DNA from: Leptospira limi
GTDB taxonomy: Bacteria; Spirochaetota; Leptospiria; Leptospirales; Leptospiraceae
DNA length: 64,000 nt
Assembly (NCBI RefSeq): GCF_026151395.1
Contig: NZ_JAMQPV010000001.1
Span: forward strand, 1,488,001-1,552,000
Reading direction: 5' to 3'
Both the position numbers and the translations under genes were made by a program. Shown here one piece after another: positions 35,753-43,659 of the stretch. Position 1 is the stretch's first letter. Each line of letters opens with the position of its first letter. A model generated the notes under the pieces. It did not search any database. It had not been told where the DNA came from and was given only the letters and a program-made list of their open reading frames with translations.

Positions 35753-36700
35753 ATGAAACGAACATTCGTTTTTCTTTTGGTCCTTTTTTCTCTATTGACC
35801 ACTTCCGTTTATGCACAAGGAAAAGTAGAAGGTAATACACTACGAGTCAAAGGTGGTTTGTTTTTAGGTAGCCTTCGGACAGATTTAGAAAAAAGAAATT
35901 TCTATAATGATATTGTTCAGACCGAATATAACCAGGAATGGCAGAACAACCAAGGAATGAGTCTCATCAACGATTGGGGTTTTGATTATTTCCAATCGAT
36001 CAATGCAGGCATTCTCTCGAATGTATTTGTGGGTCTACATTTGAATCGATTTGTAAGAGGGTATGAATGGAATTCTTTTTATCCTACGGGACTTGGCATC
36101 AAAGAAGCTGATTACCGGTTACTTTACTCCGATATCAATTTGGGTGTGACCCTATCTCCCACTTCCAATTTTCGCATTTTACCTAAGTATGTTTTACGCA
36201 GTATGAGCCAAACAATGCAAGGATCCTATTTGGGAATTGGAGCTCCCGCATACCTTGGACAAGATACAAAAAATACAACAGGCACTTCCGGCCTTTTGGG
36301 AGTTGGGTTCGAATTTGATTTGAATGACCGAGCAACGTTATTTGCAGATTTTTTACTCTTTGGACCATTTCTATTGAATTCAACAGGATCGTATAGTTCG
36401 GAACAATTCCGAGTTTCCAATGCGGGTGGATCATTCAATTACTCTAATGGTGGTTATACGTTTAACTCTGAAAAATTAAGTTTTGGGGCAAGTATTGTTG
36501 TTGTTCCTAAATTACGTTTATTCTTAAGTTTTGAAAGAGAGTATATGAATGCCAAATCTCAAAGTCCAATAGCTTTGAGTTTTGAGGGCGATCGATTATC
36601 ATCAGTTGGGACTCTAATGGAATTTGTATCTGCGACCTCAGAGCAAAGAATTGAAATTTCGGGCCTAAAATTTGGAGCCACTTACGATTTAAATTTGTAA
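35753..36700 (+). CDS. Predicted outer-membrane protein, divergent from TonB receptor
   Basis: 315 residues from the ATG at 35753 (MKRTFVFLLVLFSLLTTSVYAQ, a clear signal peptide); ATG at 35732 is an alternative. The mature part alternates in beta-barrel fashion with many Gly/Asn/Tyr turns and ends GLKFGATYDLNL. No family is recognised. It shares its upstream region with the TonB-dependent receptor, which suggests joint regulation. Confidence 0.65.
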   Translation: MKRTFVFLLVLFSLLTTSVYAQGKVEGNTLRVKGGLFLGSLRTDLEKRNFYNDIVQTEYNQEWQNNQGMSLINDWGFDYFQSINAGILSNVFVGLHLNRFVRGYEWNSFYPTGLGIKEADYRLLYSDINLGVTLSPTSNFRILPKYVLRSMSQTMQGSYLGIGAPAYLGQDTKNTTGTSGLLGVGFEFDLNDRATLFADFLLFGPFLLNSTGSYSSEQFRVSNAGGSFNYSNGGYTFNSEKLSFGASIVVVPKLRLFLSFEREYMNAKSQSPIALSFEGDRLSSVGTLMEFVSATSEQRIEISGLKFGATYDLNL

Positions 36701-36754
36701 CTTTTATATAAAATGTACTTGCGAATCCAGCTCACTTGGAAGTAATGGTAATTA

Positions 36755-36874
36755 CTCCTGGTGATTATGGAGAGAAGGCCATACCCGTTCCCATTCCGAA
36801 CACGGAAGTCAAGCTTCTCATCGCCGATGGTACTATTGGGTTCGCTCAATGGGAGAGTAGGACGTTGCCGGGTT
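36755..36874 (+). rRNA. rrf: 5S ribosomal RNA, copy 2
   Basis: Identical in sequence to copy 1, with the same ATGGTAATT upstream and the same terminator module downstream; offset from copy 1 is 7,041 bp. Same orientation. Confidence 0.95.
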
Positions 36875-36892
36875 AGCACTCATAACGTATGA

Positions 36893-36923
36893 TAGAGCGT
36901 TCACGAAAGTGAGCGCTTTTTTT
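36893..36923 (+). terminator. 5S rRNA terminator, locus 2
   Basis: The same GAAA-loop hairpin as in locus 1 with seven T, with two base changes just before it (GTATGATAGAGCG instead of GTAAGATAAAGCG). Confidence 0.92.
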
Positions 36924-36925
36924 GT

Positions 36926-37040
36926 TTTTAGGGCGTAGTTTTAGCCGGCTGCCGTCCGCGACTCGCCGTAGCGGTCGCTGCCTCAAAAAAAGAGCAAGGT
37001 GTCTTGCTCTTTTTTCTCCGGCATTGTTGCCGGGTGGATT
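36926..37040 (+). repeat. Structured repeat element B, copy 2
   Basis: Same layout as copy 1. The hairpin arms here are AAAAAAAGAGCAAG and CTTGCTCTTTTTT, so a T-A pair of copy 1 has become A-T by paired changes on both arms, keeping the stem. Confidence 0.7.
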
Positions 37041-37286
37041 CTGATTGGATTGTAGATAGAGAAAAGGCTGACTTACGAGGTTGTCTTTTTTTATGTACGA
37101 ATCAAAATCCATTGAGTGAACCCAATAGTAAATAGGAAAGGTTTGTTCGCGAAATGGGTGAGGCTTCCATAAGAAGCCGAAGCCTGCTAGGATTTTTCCA
37201 CAGGAAAAATAGGGTGGCGATACTGTTACTTGAGCAAGGCTCAGGGCTCTTCGCCCGCGGAAGCGGAGAAGCGAGTGGGGGTGGAA

Positions 37287-37354
37287 GTAGGACGTTGCCT
37301 CTGTTAGCACTCATAACGTAAGATAAAGCGTTCACGAAAGTGAGCGCTTTTTTT
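37287..37354 (+). pseudogene. Duplicated 5S rRNA 3' tail with terminator, locus 2
   Basis: GTAGGACGTTGCCTCTG plus TTAGCACTCATAACGTAAG and the GAAA-loop terminator, the same as the remnant at 30191-30258. The 5' two thirds of 5S are missing. Confidence 0.75.
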
Positions 37355-37356
37355 GT

Positions 37357-37470
37357 TTGTAGAGCTCTATTTGAGCCGGCTACCGTCCGCGACTCGCAGT
37401 AGCGGTTGCTGCCTCAAAAATAGAGCAAGGTGTCTTGCTCTATTTTTTCCGGCATAGTTGCCGGGTGGAT
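37357..37470 (+). repeat. Structured repeat element B, copy 3
   Basis: Very close to copy 1, including AAAAATAGAGCAAG/CTTGCTCTATTTTT (37416-37447) and CCGGC-ATAGTT-GCCGG. Present only in locus 2. Confidence 0.7.
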
Positions 37471-37649
37471 TCTAAATGGATTGTAAATAGAGCAAAGGCT
37501 GACTTCCGAAGTTGGCTTCTTTTATGTACCGATAAAAAGCCATTGAGAGAAACCCAATCCTAGACTAAAATCAATTGTTCGTTACTGAATGAAGTTTCGA
37601 TTGGAAACTAATTGTTTTTTCGTGAATGAAGAGTTTTTTAAGGAATCGC

Positions 37650-37679
37650 TTGCTCTTTTATTAAATTCTATCGTATATT
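37650..37679 (+). promoter_or_regulatory. Promoter of the hybrid kinase gene
   Basis: TTGCTC (37650-37655) and TATATT (37674-37679) are 18 bp apart. The predicted start is within about two bases of the ATG at 37688. Confidence 0.45.
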
Positions 37680-37687
37680 GATGTAAG

Positions 37688-39655
37688 ATGGATCATAACA
37701 TTCCGAAGGAAGCTTACTCTTCACTCATCCTTCAATACTTTTATGATGCTGTTATCGTAACTGATTTAAATTTCCATATCACTAGTTGGAACCTTGCTGC
37801 TGAAAGGATTTATGGCTATAAAGTAGAAGAAGTCCTTGGTAAATCTACAAATGACATCCTCCATACAATTATGTTGGAAGGTGAAAGGGAAACGAGCATT
37901 TCAGAACTCAAGTCAACTGGGATCTGGCAGGGCGAAGTTTTTCAATCCTCAAAAGATGGTTCCAAATTAAAAATACGTTCCGCGGTGAGTTTTTTGAAAG
38001 ACAAAGATGGCACAACCATCGGTGTCATAGCCATCAACAGAGATATTACCGAACAAAATAAAATTCAAGAAGAACTAGCAGAAAGTGAAGAACGATTCCG
38101 TATGAGCTTTGAAAATGCTGGAGTTGGAGTTTGCCTTCTCGATTTAGATGGAAAGTTTTTACGAGTGAATAAAAAACTCCAACTTATGTTAGGTTATAAT
38201 GAAACAGAACTATTCGGCCGAGCTTCCAAAGATTTTGCGTATAAAGAAGATCAGAATATTTTTTATCAATACCGAGAATCAGCACTCAAAGGAAAGGATG
38301 TCGATGTTGTTTACGAAAAACGATACATCTCAAAATCAAATCAGGTTTTATGGATAGAAATTTCAAATTCACTTGTCAAAGATCGGAATGGTTCACCACT
38401 ATATTTTGTAGTTCATTTTAATGATATAACAGATCGAAAAAATGCAGAGTTACATTTAATCCAGGCAAAAAAAGAGGCAGAGCGTGCCAACCAAGCGAAG
38501 TCAGATTTTGTAGCCAATATGAGTCATGAAATTCGTACTCCTTTAAACGGAGTGATCGGTTTTAATGAATTACTCATGACAACGAAATTAGATGCAGACC
38601 AAAAAGAATATGTAAAAAATGCAATCAGTAGTGCGCATGGATTGTTAGGCATTATCAATGATATATTAGATATCTCTAAAATTGAAGCTGGGAAACTGGT
38701 GCTAAATGAAACAGTTTCAAATTTGAAGCACATCATAAAAGATTCACTTGGTGTTCTCCAATGGAAGGCTAACGAAAAAAATATTCAGTTGGAATTTATA
38801 GAATCAAATGAATTACCAGAATGGATCGTTGTTGATGCAACGAGGCTCAGGCAAATATTAATTAACCTACTAGGGAATGCTGTTAAGTTTACCGAAAAAG
38901 GAAGTGTGACTCTAAAGGTTGAGCATGAGTTGGTTGGTAATGAGAAAATAAAACTTAGATTTTCCATTCGAGATACGGGGATAGGAATTCCTGAATCACA
39001 CAAAACCAAAATTTTCCAATCGTTTTGGCAAGGAGAATCCAATTCTACACGTCGTTTTGGAGGGACTGGTCTTGGACTTCGCATCACAAAATCCTTACTC
39101 GATCTAATGGGTGGTGAGATTGAATTTTCTTCCGTGGAAGGAAATGGAACTGAGTTTCGTTTTTCTATCGAAACTATCATTCTGAAAAATGCAAATCTCT
39201 CTCATGAAAAAAACGAAAACTTTCAGGGAGAAATTTGGGAAAATATAAACCAATCCAAATTGTTGGAAGTGACTCCCAATATTCTAATTGCTGAAGACAA
39301 TTTGATGAATCGGGACCTACTAAAACGAATGATCTTAAAATACATTCCAAATGCAAATTTGTGGGAAGCTGGAAATGGGGTTGATGCTGTTCGAATGGTC
39401 AGTGCCAAAAAACCAGAAATGATTTTTATGGATGTTCAAATGCCAGAAATGGATGGATTGGAAGCCGCAACAATCATTCGAAAGGACAAATCAAACCAAC
39501 AAATTCCTATCATCGCTTTGACCGCTGGTGCACTCTATGAAGAACGTAAAAAATGTTTTGATGTAGGTATGGATCATTTTTTGACCAAACCGATTGATAT
39601 TTTGGCACTGAACCAAGTCTTATACCATTATTTGAATCCTTCCAAACTCGAATAG
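37688..39655 (+). CDS. Hybrid sensor histidine kinase (PAS-PAS-HisKA-HATPase-REC)
   Basis: The 655-residue cytosolic protein lacks membrane segments. It has PAS 1 (about 10-125), PAS 2 (about 130-255), a phospho-acceptor helix with NMSHEIRTPLNGVIG (His about 280), an ATPase domain with LRQILINLLGNAVKFT, IRDTGIGIPES and FGGTGLGLRI (about 390-500), and a C-terminal receiver with IAEDN, phospho-acceptor Asp in MDVQMPEMDG (about 582) and LTKP. It is predicted to sense a cytosolic signal and relay phosphate to an external phosphotransferase. No partner gene is adjacent. Confidence 0.95.
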   Translation: MDHNIPKEAYSSLILQYFYDAVIVTDLNFHITSWNLAAERIYGYKVEEVLGKSTNDILHTIMLEGERETSISELKSTGIWQGEVFQSSKDGSKLKIRSAVSFLKDKDGTTIGVIAINRDITEQNKIQEELAESEERFRMSFENAGVGVCLLDLDGKFLRVNKKLQLMLGYNETELFGRASKDFAYKEDQNIFYQYRESALKGKDVDVVYEKRYISKSNQVLWIEISNSLVKDRNGSPLYFVVHFNDITDRKNAELHLIQAKKEAERANQAKSDFVANMSHEIRTPLNGVIGFNELLMTTKLDADQKEYVKNAISSAHGLLGIINDILDISKIEAGKLVLNETVSNLKHIIKDSLGVLQWKANEKNIQLEFIESNELPEWIVVDATRLRQILINLLGNAVKFTEKGSVTLKVEHELVGNEKIKLRFSIRDTGIGIPESHKTKIFQSFWQGESNSTRRFGGTGLGLRITKSLLDLMGGEIEFSSVEGNGTEFRFSIETIILKNANLSHEKNENFQGEIWENINQSKLLEVTPNILIAEDNLMNRDLLKRMILKYIPNANLWEAGNGVDAVRMVSAKKPEMIFMDVQMPEMDGLEAATIIRKDKSNQQIPIIALTAGALYEERKKCFDVGMDHFLTKPIDILALNQVLYHYLNPSKLE

Positions 39656-39693
39656 AGTAGCAAAATCTTTCTTACTTCGTCATTTTGTCCAAA

Positions 39694-40941
39694 ATGAGAC
39701 GATTTCCTTTTTTAGCGTATCTTGGTCCTGGTTTATTGTATGCTGGTGCAGCGGTGGGTGTTTCCCATTTGGTCCAATCCACTCGAGCGGGAGCTGTATA
39801 TGGGTATGGGTTACTCGCAGTCGTAATTTTTGCCAATTTTATCAAGTATCCCTTTTTTGTAGTGGGAACAAAATACACGATCGTTACCGGTAAATCTTTG
39901 TTAGATGGCTATGAATCGCTTGGAAGATTGCCAATTTGGATTTTCTTCTTAATATCCGTAGGAACTATGTGTATCATCGTTGCAACAGTAACATTGGTTA
40001 CATCAGGTCTGTTTTCTAATTTGCTTGGTTTAACCATGGAACCATGGATGTTATGTTCAATCATCCTCACGTTTTGTTTTTTACTGTTGGCAATCGGTAA
40101 ATTCCAGGCATTGGATGGACTGATGAAGTGGATTGTTGTTCTCCTCACATTGGCAACGATCGTTGCAATGGTTTTATCCTTTTATGCGGGCATTCCAAAA
40201 CTAACTACGGAAGGGAAATCATTTTCCTTAGGAAACTTGGCCGATGTTGCCTTCTTAATTGCACTTATGGGTTGGATGCCGATTCCGATTGAAGCTGCTG
40301 TATGGCAATCCGATTGGACACTTGCTAAAAAAACTCCAGATGGGAAATTACCTCCCATGAAATATGCCATGATTGATTTTAACATTGGTTATATTGGAAC
40401 GACACTTCTTGCTGTATGTTTTTTGGCTCTTGGTTCCAATATGATGTACAATACAGGCATGGAATTTTCTTCACAAGCAGTTGGATTTGCATCCGAATTG
40501 GTTAAACTTTATACCACTGCCATTGGGTCTTGGTCATATCCCATTATCTTGGTCGCTGCTTTTTTCACCATGTTTTCAACAACATTAACATGTTTTGACG
40601 CCTATCCGCGTGTTGTTTCCAATGCAAGTAGAAGATTGTTTCCAACTTTGCAAAAGTTATCGACGGAAAAATTATATTGGTATTGGATTTTTCTCGTTGG
40701 GATTGGCTCCATTTTGATTTTACTTTTCTTCCGCACCAATATGAAAAGTTTAGTCGACTTTGCGACAACGGTATCGTTTTTAAATGCCCCAATACTTGCT
40801 TTGATCCATCATTTAATATTGTTTGGAAAAGAAATTCCGAAAGAAGAAAGGCCGAAACCTTGGATGAATTTATTGTCTTGGTTTGGAATTTTGTTTTTGT
40901 TTGGATTTTCTATCTATTATATCAATATTACTTTTTTCTAA
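39694..40941 (+). CDS. NRAMP-related transporter
   Basis: About 415 residues from the ATG at 39694 (a TTG nine bases upstream is possible) with 11 membrane segments. The first helix reads LGPGLLYAGAAVGVSHLVQSTRAGAVYGYGL, the NRAMP signature, but the DPGN metal motif is not present, and helix 6 reads GWMPIPIEAAVW instead of the usual MPH metal motif. It is therefore a divergent NRAMP-fold protein whose cargo may not be manganese or iron. The NhaC-like gene follows 10 bp downstream. Confidence 0.8.
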   Translation: MRRFPFLAYLGPGLLYAGAAVGVSHLVQSTRAGAVYGYGLLAVVIFANFIKYPFFVVGTKYTIVTGKSLLDGYESLGRLPIWIFFLISVGTMCIIVATVTLVTSGLFSNLLGLTMEPWMLCSIILTFCFLLLAIGKFQALDGLMKWIVVLLTLATIVAMVLSFYAGIPKLTTEGKSFSLGNLADVAFLIALMGWMPIPIEAAVWQSDWTLAKKTPDGKLPPMKYAMIDFNIGYIGTTLLAVCFLALGSNMMYNTGMEFSSQAVGFASELVKLYTTAIGSWSYPIILVAAFFTMFSTTLTCFDAYPRVVSNASRRLFPTLQKLSTEKLYWYWIFLVGIGSILILLFFRTNMKSLVDFATTVSFLNAPILALIHHLILFGKEIPKEERPKPWMNLLSWFGILFLFGFSIYYINITFF

Positions 40942-40951
40942 TTAAAGTTTT

Positions 40952-42325
40952 ATGGAGAGGGAAAGTAAATACTCGTTATTTTTTTCTCTCACTCCCATAC
41001 TCTATTTAGTCGCATCAATTTTGTTTTTTAGGTATATATGGATTGTACCATACCCTCATCCTTTGGCTTTGTGTCTTGCTGGTAGCCTTGCATTTTTACA
41101 AAGGGTTCATCATAAATTTGTTTTTTTACATTCTGCCTTTCGTAAAAATTTATTCTCTGTATTCCCTGCAATGGAGATTTTATTTTTAGTAGGGTTACTC
41201 ATCGCTTCATGGGCATATTCTGGTGTGTTACTCACGATGATGCAAATTGGTACAATTCTCATTGAACCAAAATTATTTTTACCATCGGTTGCCATCGTTT
41301 CTGCCATTGCATCTATGGTTTCAGGTTCCTCTTGGACTACTGCAGGTACGTTAGGTGTCGCGCTGATGGGGGTCTCCAAAATATGGGGATTCGCTGATGT
41401 GATGGCAGCAGGAGCAATCGTGAGTGGTTGTTATTTTGGTGATAAACTCTCTCCATTGTCGGATACAACAAATTTGGCTTCCAGTTTAACACACGTTCCT
41501 ATTTGGACCCATATACGACATATGTTAAAGACTACATGTATGAGTTTTTTTTTGGCAGTATTTTGTTTTTATCTTTTGAATTTATTTGTTTGGGATCCAT
41601 CCCGTGAGACAGTGTTCCCTTCCGAGATTGGAGTGTCACAATTACTGCAAAATAGAATCGTTTATTGGAAATTGATCCCTGTTTTTCTCGTATTTGGATC
41701 TTCCTTGTTCCACTTACCTGTTCGTTTCTCTTTTTTCCTCGGCATCGGATCTGCTTTTTTATTTCCCATCCTAGAATCTGGAGTTTCTTTTGAAATGTTT
41801 CGTTCTCTCGTTTGGGGATACAAGTCTCAAACAGGGAATCTCACTTGGGATCAATTTTTGAGTGGTGGAGGAATTGTATCCATATTGCCCACAGAAATTT
41901 TGATCTTAAGTGCGGTTTGGTTTGGGGCTGTGGTAGAAGGTTATGGGTATTTAAATGAAATTCTAATGCAAATCAAAAGATGGGTAAAAAACCAGTATGA
42001 TATTCTATTATCAACGATGGGTGTTTCTTTTTTACTGAATTTGATGACAGCAGACCAGTATCTTTCCCTTGTGATCCCTGCCCGTGCATTCCGAACGCTT
42101 GCGGTTGAAAAACAAATACCTGAAAAAGACATCTCAAGGGCATTAGAAGACTCTGGAACCATTACCTCTCCCTTAATCCCATGGAATAGTTGTGGAGCGT
42201 TTATGGCGTCTTCGCTTGGAGTTTCTGTATTGAGTTTTTTACCATTTGTGTTTTTTAACTTAATCCATGTTTTCCTCTCCGTTTCAATTCTGATGTATAA
42301 AAAAATTAAATTAAAAAGTTCATAA
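40952..42325 (+). CDS. NhaC-type Na+/H+ antiporter family protein
   Basis: The 457-residue protein has about 11-12 membrane segments. The NhaC-family motifs GSSWTTAGTLGVALMGVSKIWG and GDKLSPLSDTTNLASS are clear, with the C-terminal half repeat LNLMTADQYLSLVIP and TITSPLIPWNSCGAFMA. It exchanges Na+ (or malate/lactate in relatives) for protons. It begins 10 bp after the NRAMP-like gene, so they probably form a two-gene operon. Confidence 0.9.
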   Translation: MERESKYSLFFSLTPILYLVASILFFRYIWIVPYPHPLALCLAGSLAFLQRVHHKFVFLHSAFRKNLFSVFPAMEILFLVGLLIASWAYSGVLLTMMQIGTILIEPKLFLPSVAIVSAIASMVSGSSWTTAGTLGVALMGVSKIWGFADVMAAGAIVSGCYFGDKLSPLSDTTNLASSLTHVPIWTHIRHMLKTTCMSFFLAVFCFYLLNLFVWDPSRETVFPSEIGVSQLLQNRIVYWKLIPVFLVFGSSLFHLPVRFSFFLGIGSAFLFPILESGVSFEMFRSLVWGYKSQTGNLTWDQFLSGGGIVSILPTEILILSAVWFGAVVEGYGYLNEILMQIKRWVKNQYDILLSTMGVSFLLNLMTADQYLSLVIPARAFRTLAVEKQIPEKDISRALEDSGTITSPLIPWNSCGAFMASSLGVSVLSFLPFVFFNLIHVFLSVSILMYKKIKLKSS

Positions 42326-42420
42326 TTTAACACCTAATTTTCATTCTAATCTATTGTAACGAACGTTAACTATCAAATTGTAGTATTCATTGGTTTTGTG
42401 TTTTGGTAAAAACTTTGGCT

Positions 42421-43233
42421 ATGTTACCAAAGATATTAGATGAAAAAATTTTACCGTTGATCAGCCAAGCAAGGATCACAAACGATCTTGGACTTGTTAG
42501 AGAATATTTGCCAATTTGGATGGTTGATCGATTGGCCAAAAAAAGAAACATATCAGAAGATGAAAGTTCTGAAATGGTTGTTACCATTTTAGAAGTATTT
42601 TCTAAAATGTGGATTTTGAGTTTAAAATACCAACTCACTCATGTTTTGGGTTTTTTTGTCACCTATATCTTCAACCAATACCGAAATCGATTTCGCAATT
42701 CAGAAATTCCCGAATCAGGGGAATTGTATTTACAACTTTGGAATTACTCCACCCCAGCTAATGAGGAAGATCCTATGGAGGAAAAAGTCGAAATTCTAAA
42801 ATCAAATCTAGAAAAACTCCCTATCTTTACAGCATTAGTCCTTTCCTTACAATTCGACTTACCCATGAAACAAAATCTTAAACAATTCCTCTTATGGAAA
42901 TTGAAGGAGAACCAATTGGATGAGAATTTATTTTTTTCAGAATGGGAAGAAAGACGAAATCTACATCGGCAATTGGTATCACGACTCACTTCTATGATCA
43001 CACGTTATACAAGAAAATTATATGAAACGACTGACCCGAAGCGACGGGATTGGTATGGGAAACAGAAAAAAATTTGGATGTTACGCAGGACAAGAGCCTT
43101 TGATCGTAGTTTTTTTTCAGAAAGGGAGATTGCCAAATGGCTTGGTATCACAAGAAAGGCAGTTCGCAATCATTTGTCACAAGGAAAACATGAACTTAGG
43201 AAAGTCGGCAAAGATTTATTGCACTATGCATAA
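42421..43233 (+). CDS. Divergent sigma-factor-like protein
   Basis: 270 residues from the ATG at 42421. The C-terminus (FFSEREIAKWLGITRKAVRNHLSQGKHELRKVGKDL) reads as a sigma region 4.2 helix-turn-helix. The N-terminal half is helical (REYLPIWMVDRLAKKRNISEDESSEMVVTILEVFSKMW, FFVTYIFNQYRNRFRN) and could be a degraded region 2, but the usual aromatic -10-binding residues are not obvious. The STAS protein encoded 60 bp downstream supports a link to sigma control. It could also be a helix-turn-helix protein unrelated to sigma factors. Confidence 0.5.
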   Translation: MLPKILDEKILPLISQARITNDLGLVREYLPIWMVDRLAKKRNISEDESSEMVVTILEVFSKMWILSLKYQLTHVLGFFVTYIFNQYRNRFRNSEIPESGELYLQLWNYSTPANEEDPMEEKVEILKSNLEKLPIFTALVLSLQFDLPMKQNLKQFLLWKLKENQLDENLFFSEWEERRNLHRQLVSRLTSMITRYTRKLYETTDPKRRDWYGKQKKIWMLRRTRAFDRSFFSEREIAKWLGITRKAVRNHLSQGKHELRKVGKDLLHYA

Positions 43234-43296
43234 AAATTTGCTTTACATTCGGCAAATTCGAATGATGCTTATGGCAACACCACCTTCCGAAGGGTT

Positions 43297-43638
43297 ATGA
43301 AAATCAAAGTTACTAGTAAAAACGACGTGCACATCATTAAAATTGAAGGTGCCATCAAAGCCGGAAATGAGTTCGAGTTGTCTGAAAAGATTGAACAGTA
43401 CATCAAAAAAGGCCAAGTCCCAAAATTCATTATTGATTTGAAAAAGGTTCCCTTTATCAATTCTGCTGGACTGGGAACGTTTCTGAACATCTACAAACAC
43501 ATAGATGGTCTGAATGGACGTCTTGTTTTTGCGAACTTAAATTCCGATATCGAAAACCTGATGGAAATTACCAAACTTTCCAGTGTGTTTGAGATATACA
43601 AAACTCTGGAAGAGGCTGAAGACTCCTTCGAATATTAA
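43297..43638 (+). CDS. STAS-domain anti-sigma factor antagonist
   Basis: The 113-residue SpoIIAA/RsbV-like protein has Ser56 in FINSAGLGTFL at the position that anti-sigma kinases phosphorylate; the usual preceding Asp is Asn. GAAGGG before the ATG is a good ribosome site. Such proteins release sigma factors by partner switching. No RsbW-like kinase gene is present in the window. It is followed after 21 bp by the AsmA-like gene. Confidence 0.9.
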   Translation: MKIKVTSKNDVHIIKIEGAIKAGNEFELSEKIEQYIKKGQVPKFIIDLKKVPFINSAGLGTFLNIYKHIDGLNGRLVFANLNSDIENLMEITKLSSVFEIYKTLEEAEDSFEY

Positions 43639-43659
43639 ATTTTAGAGGCGATTCTTGTG

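Larger units (their letters stand above)
36746..37570 (+). repeat. 5S-associated repeat mosaic, locus 2
   Basis: Order: 5S gene, terminator, repeat B copy 2, spacer, GC-rich hairpin, 5S tail, terminator, repeat B copy 3. It parallels locus 1 with one extra B element and a different central spacer (GAAGCCTGCTAGG region). Bases 37570-37650 hold only A+T-rich upstream sequence for the kinase gene. No protein-coding gene is supported between 36874 and 37688 on either strand. Confidence 0.85.

Noticed and set aside
36873..37335. Minus-strand open frames of 145 and 77 codons in locus 2
   Set aside because: Same repeat-derived artefact as in locus 1; similar peptides appear because the DNA is repeated, not because a protein is conserved.
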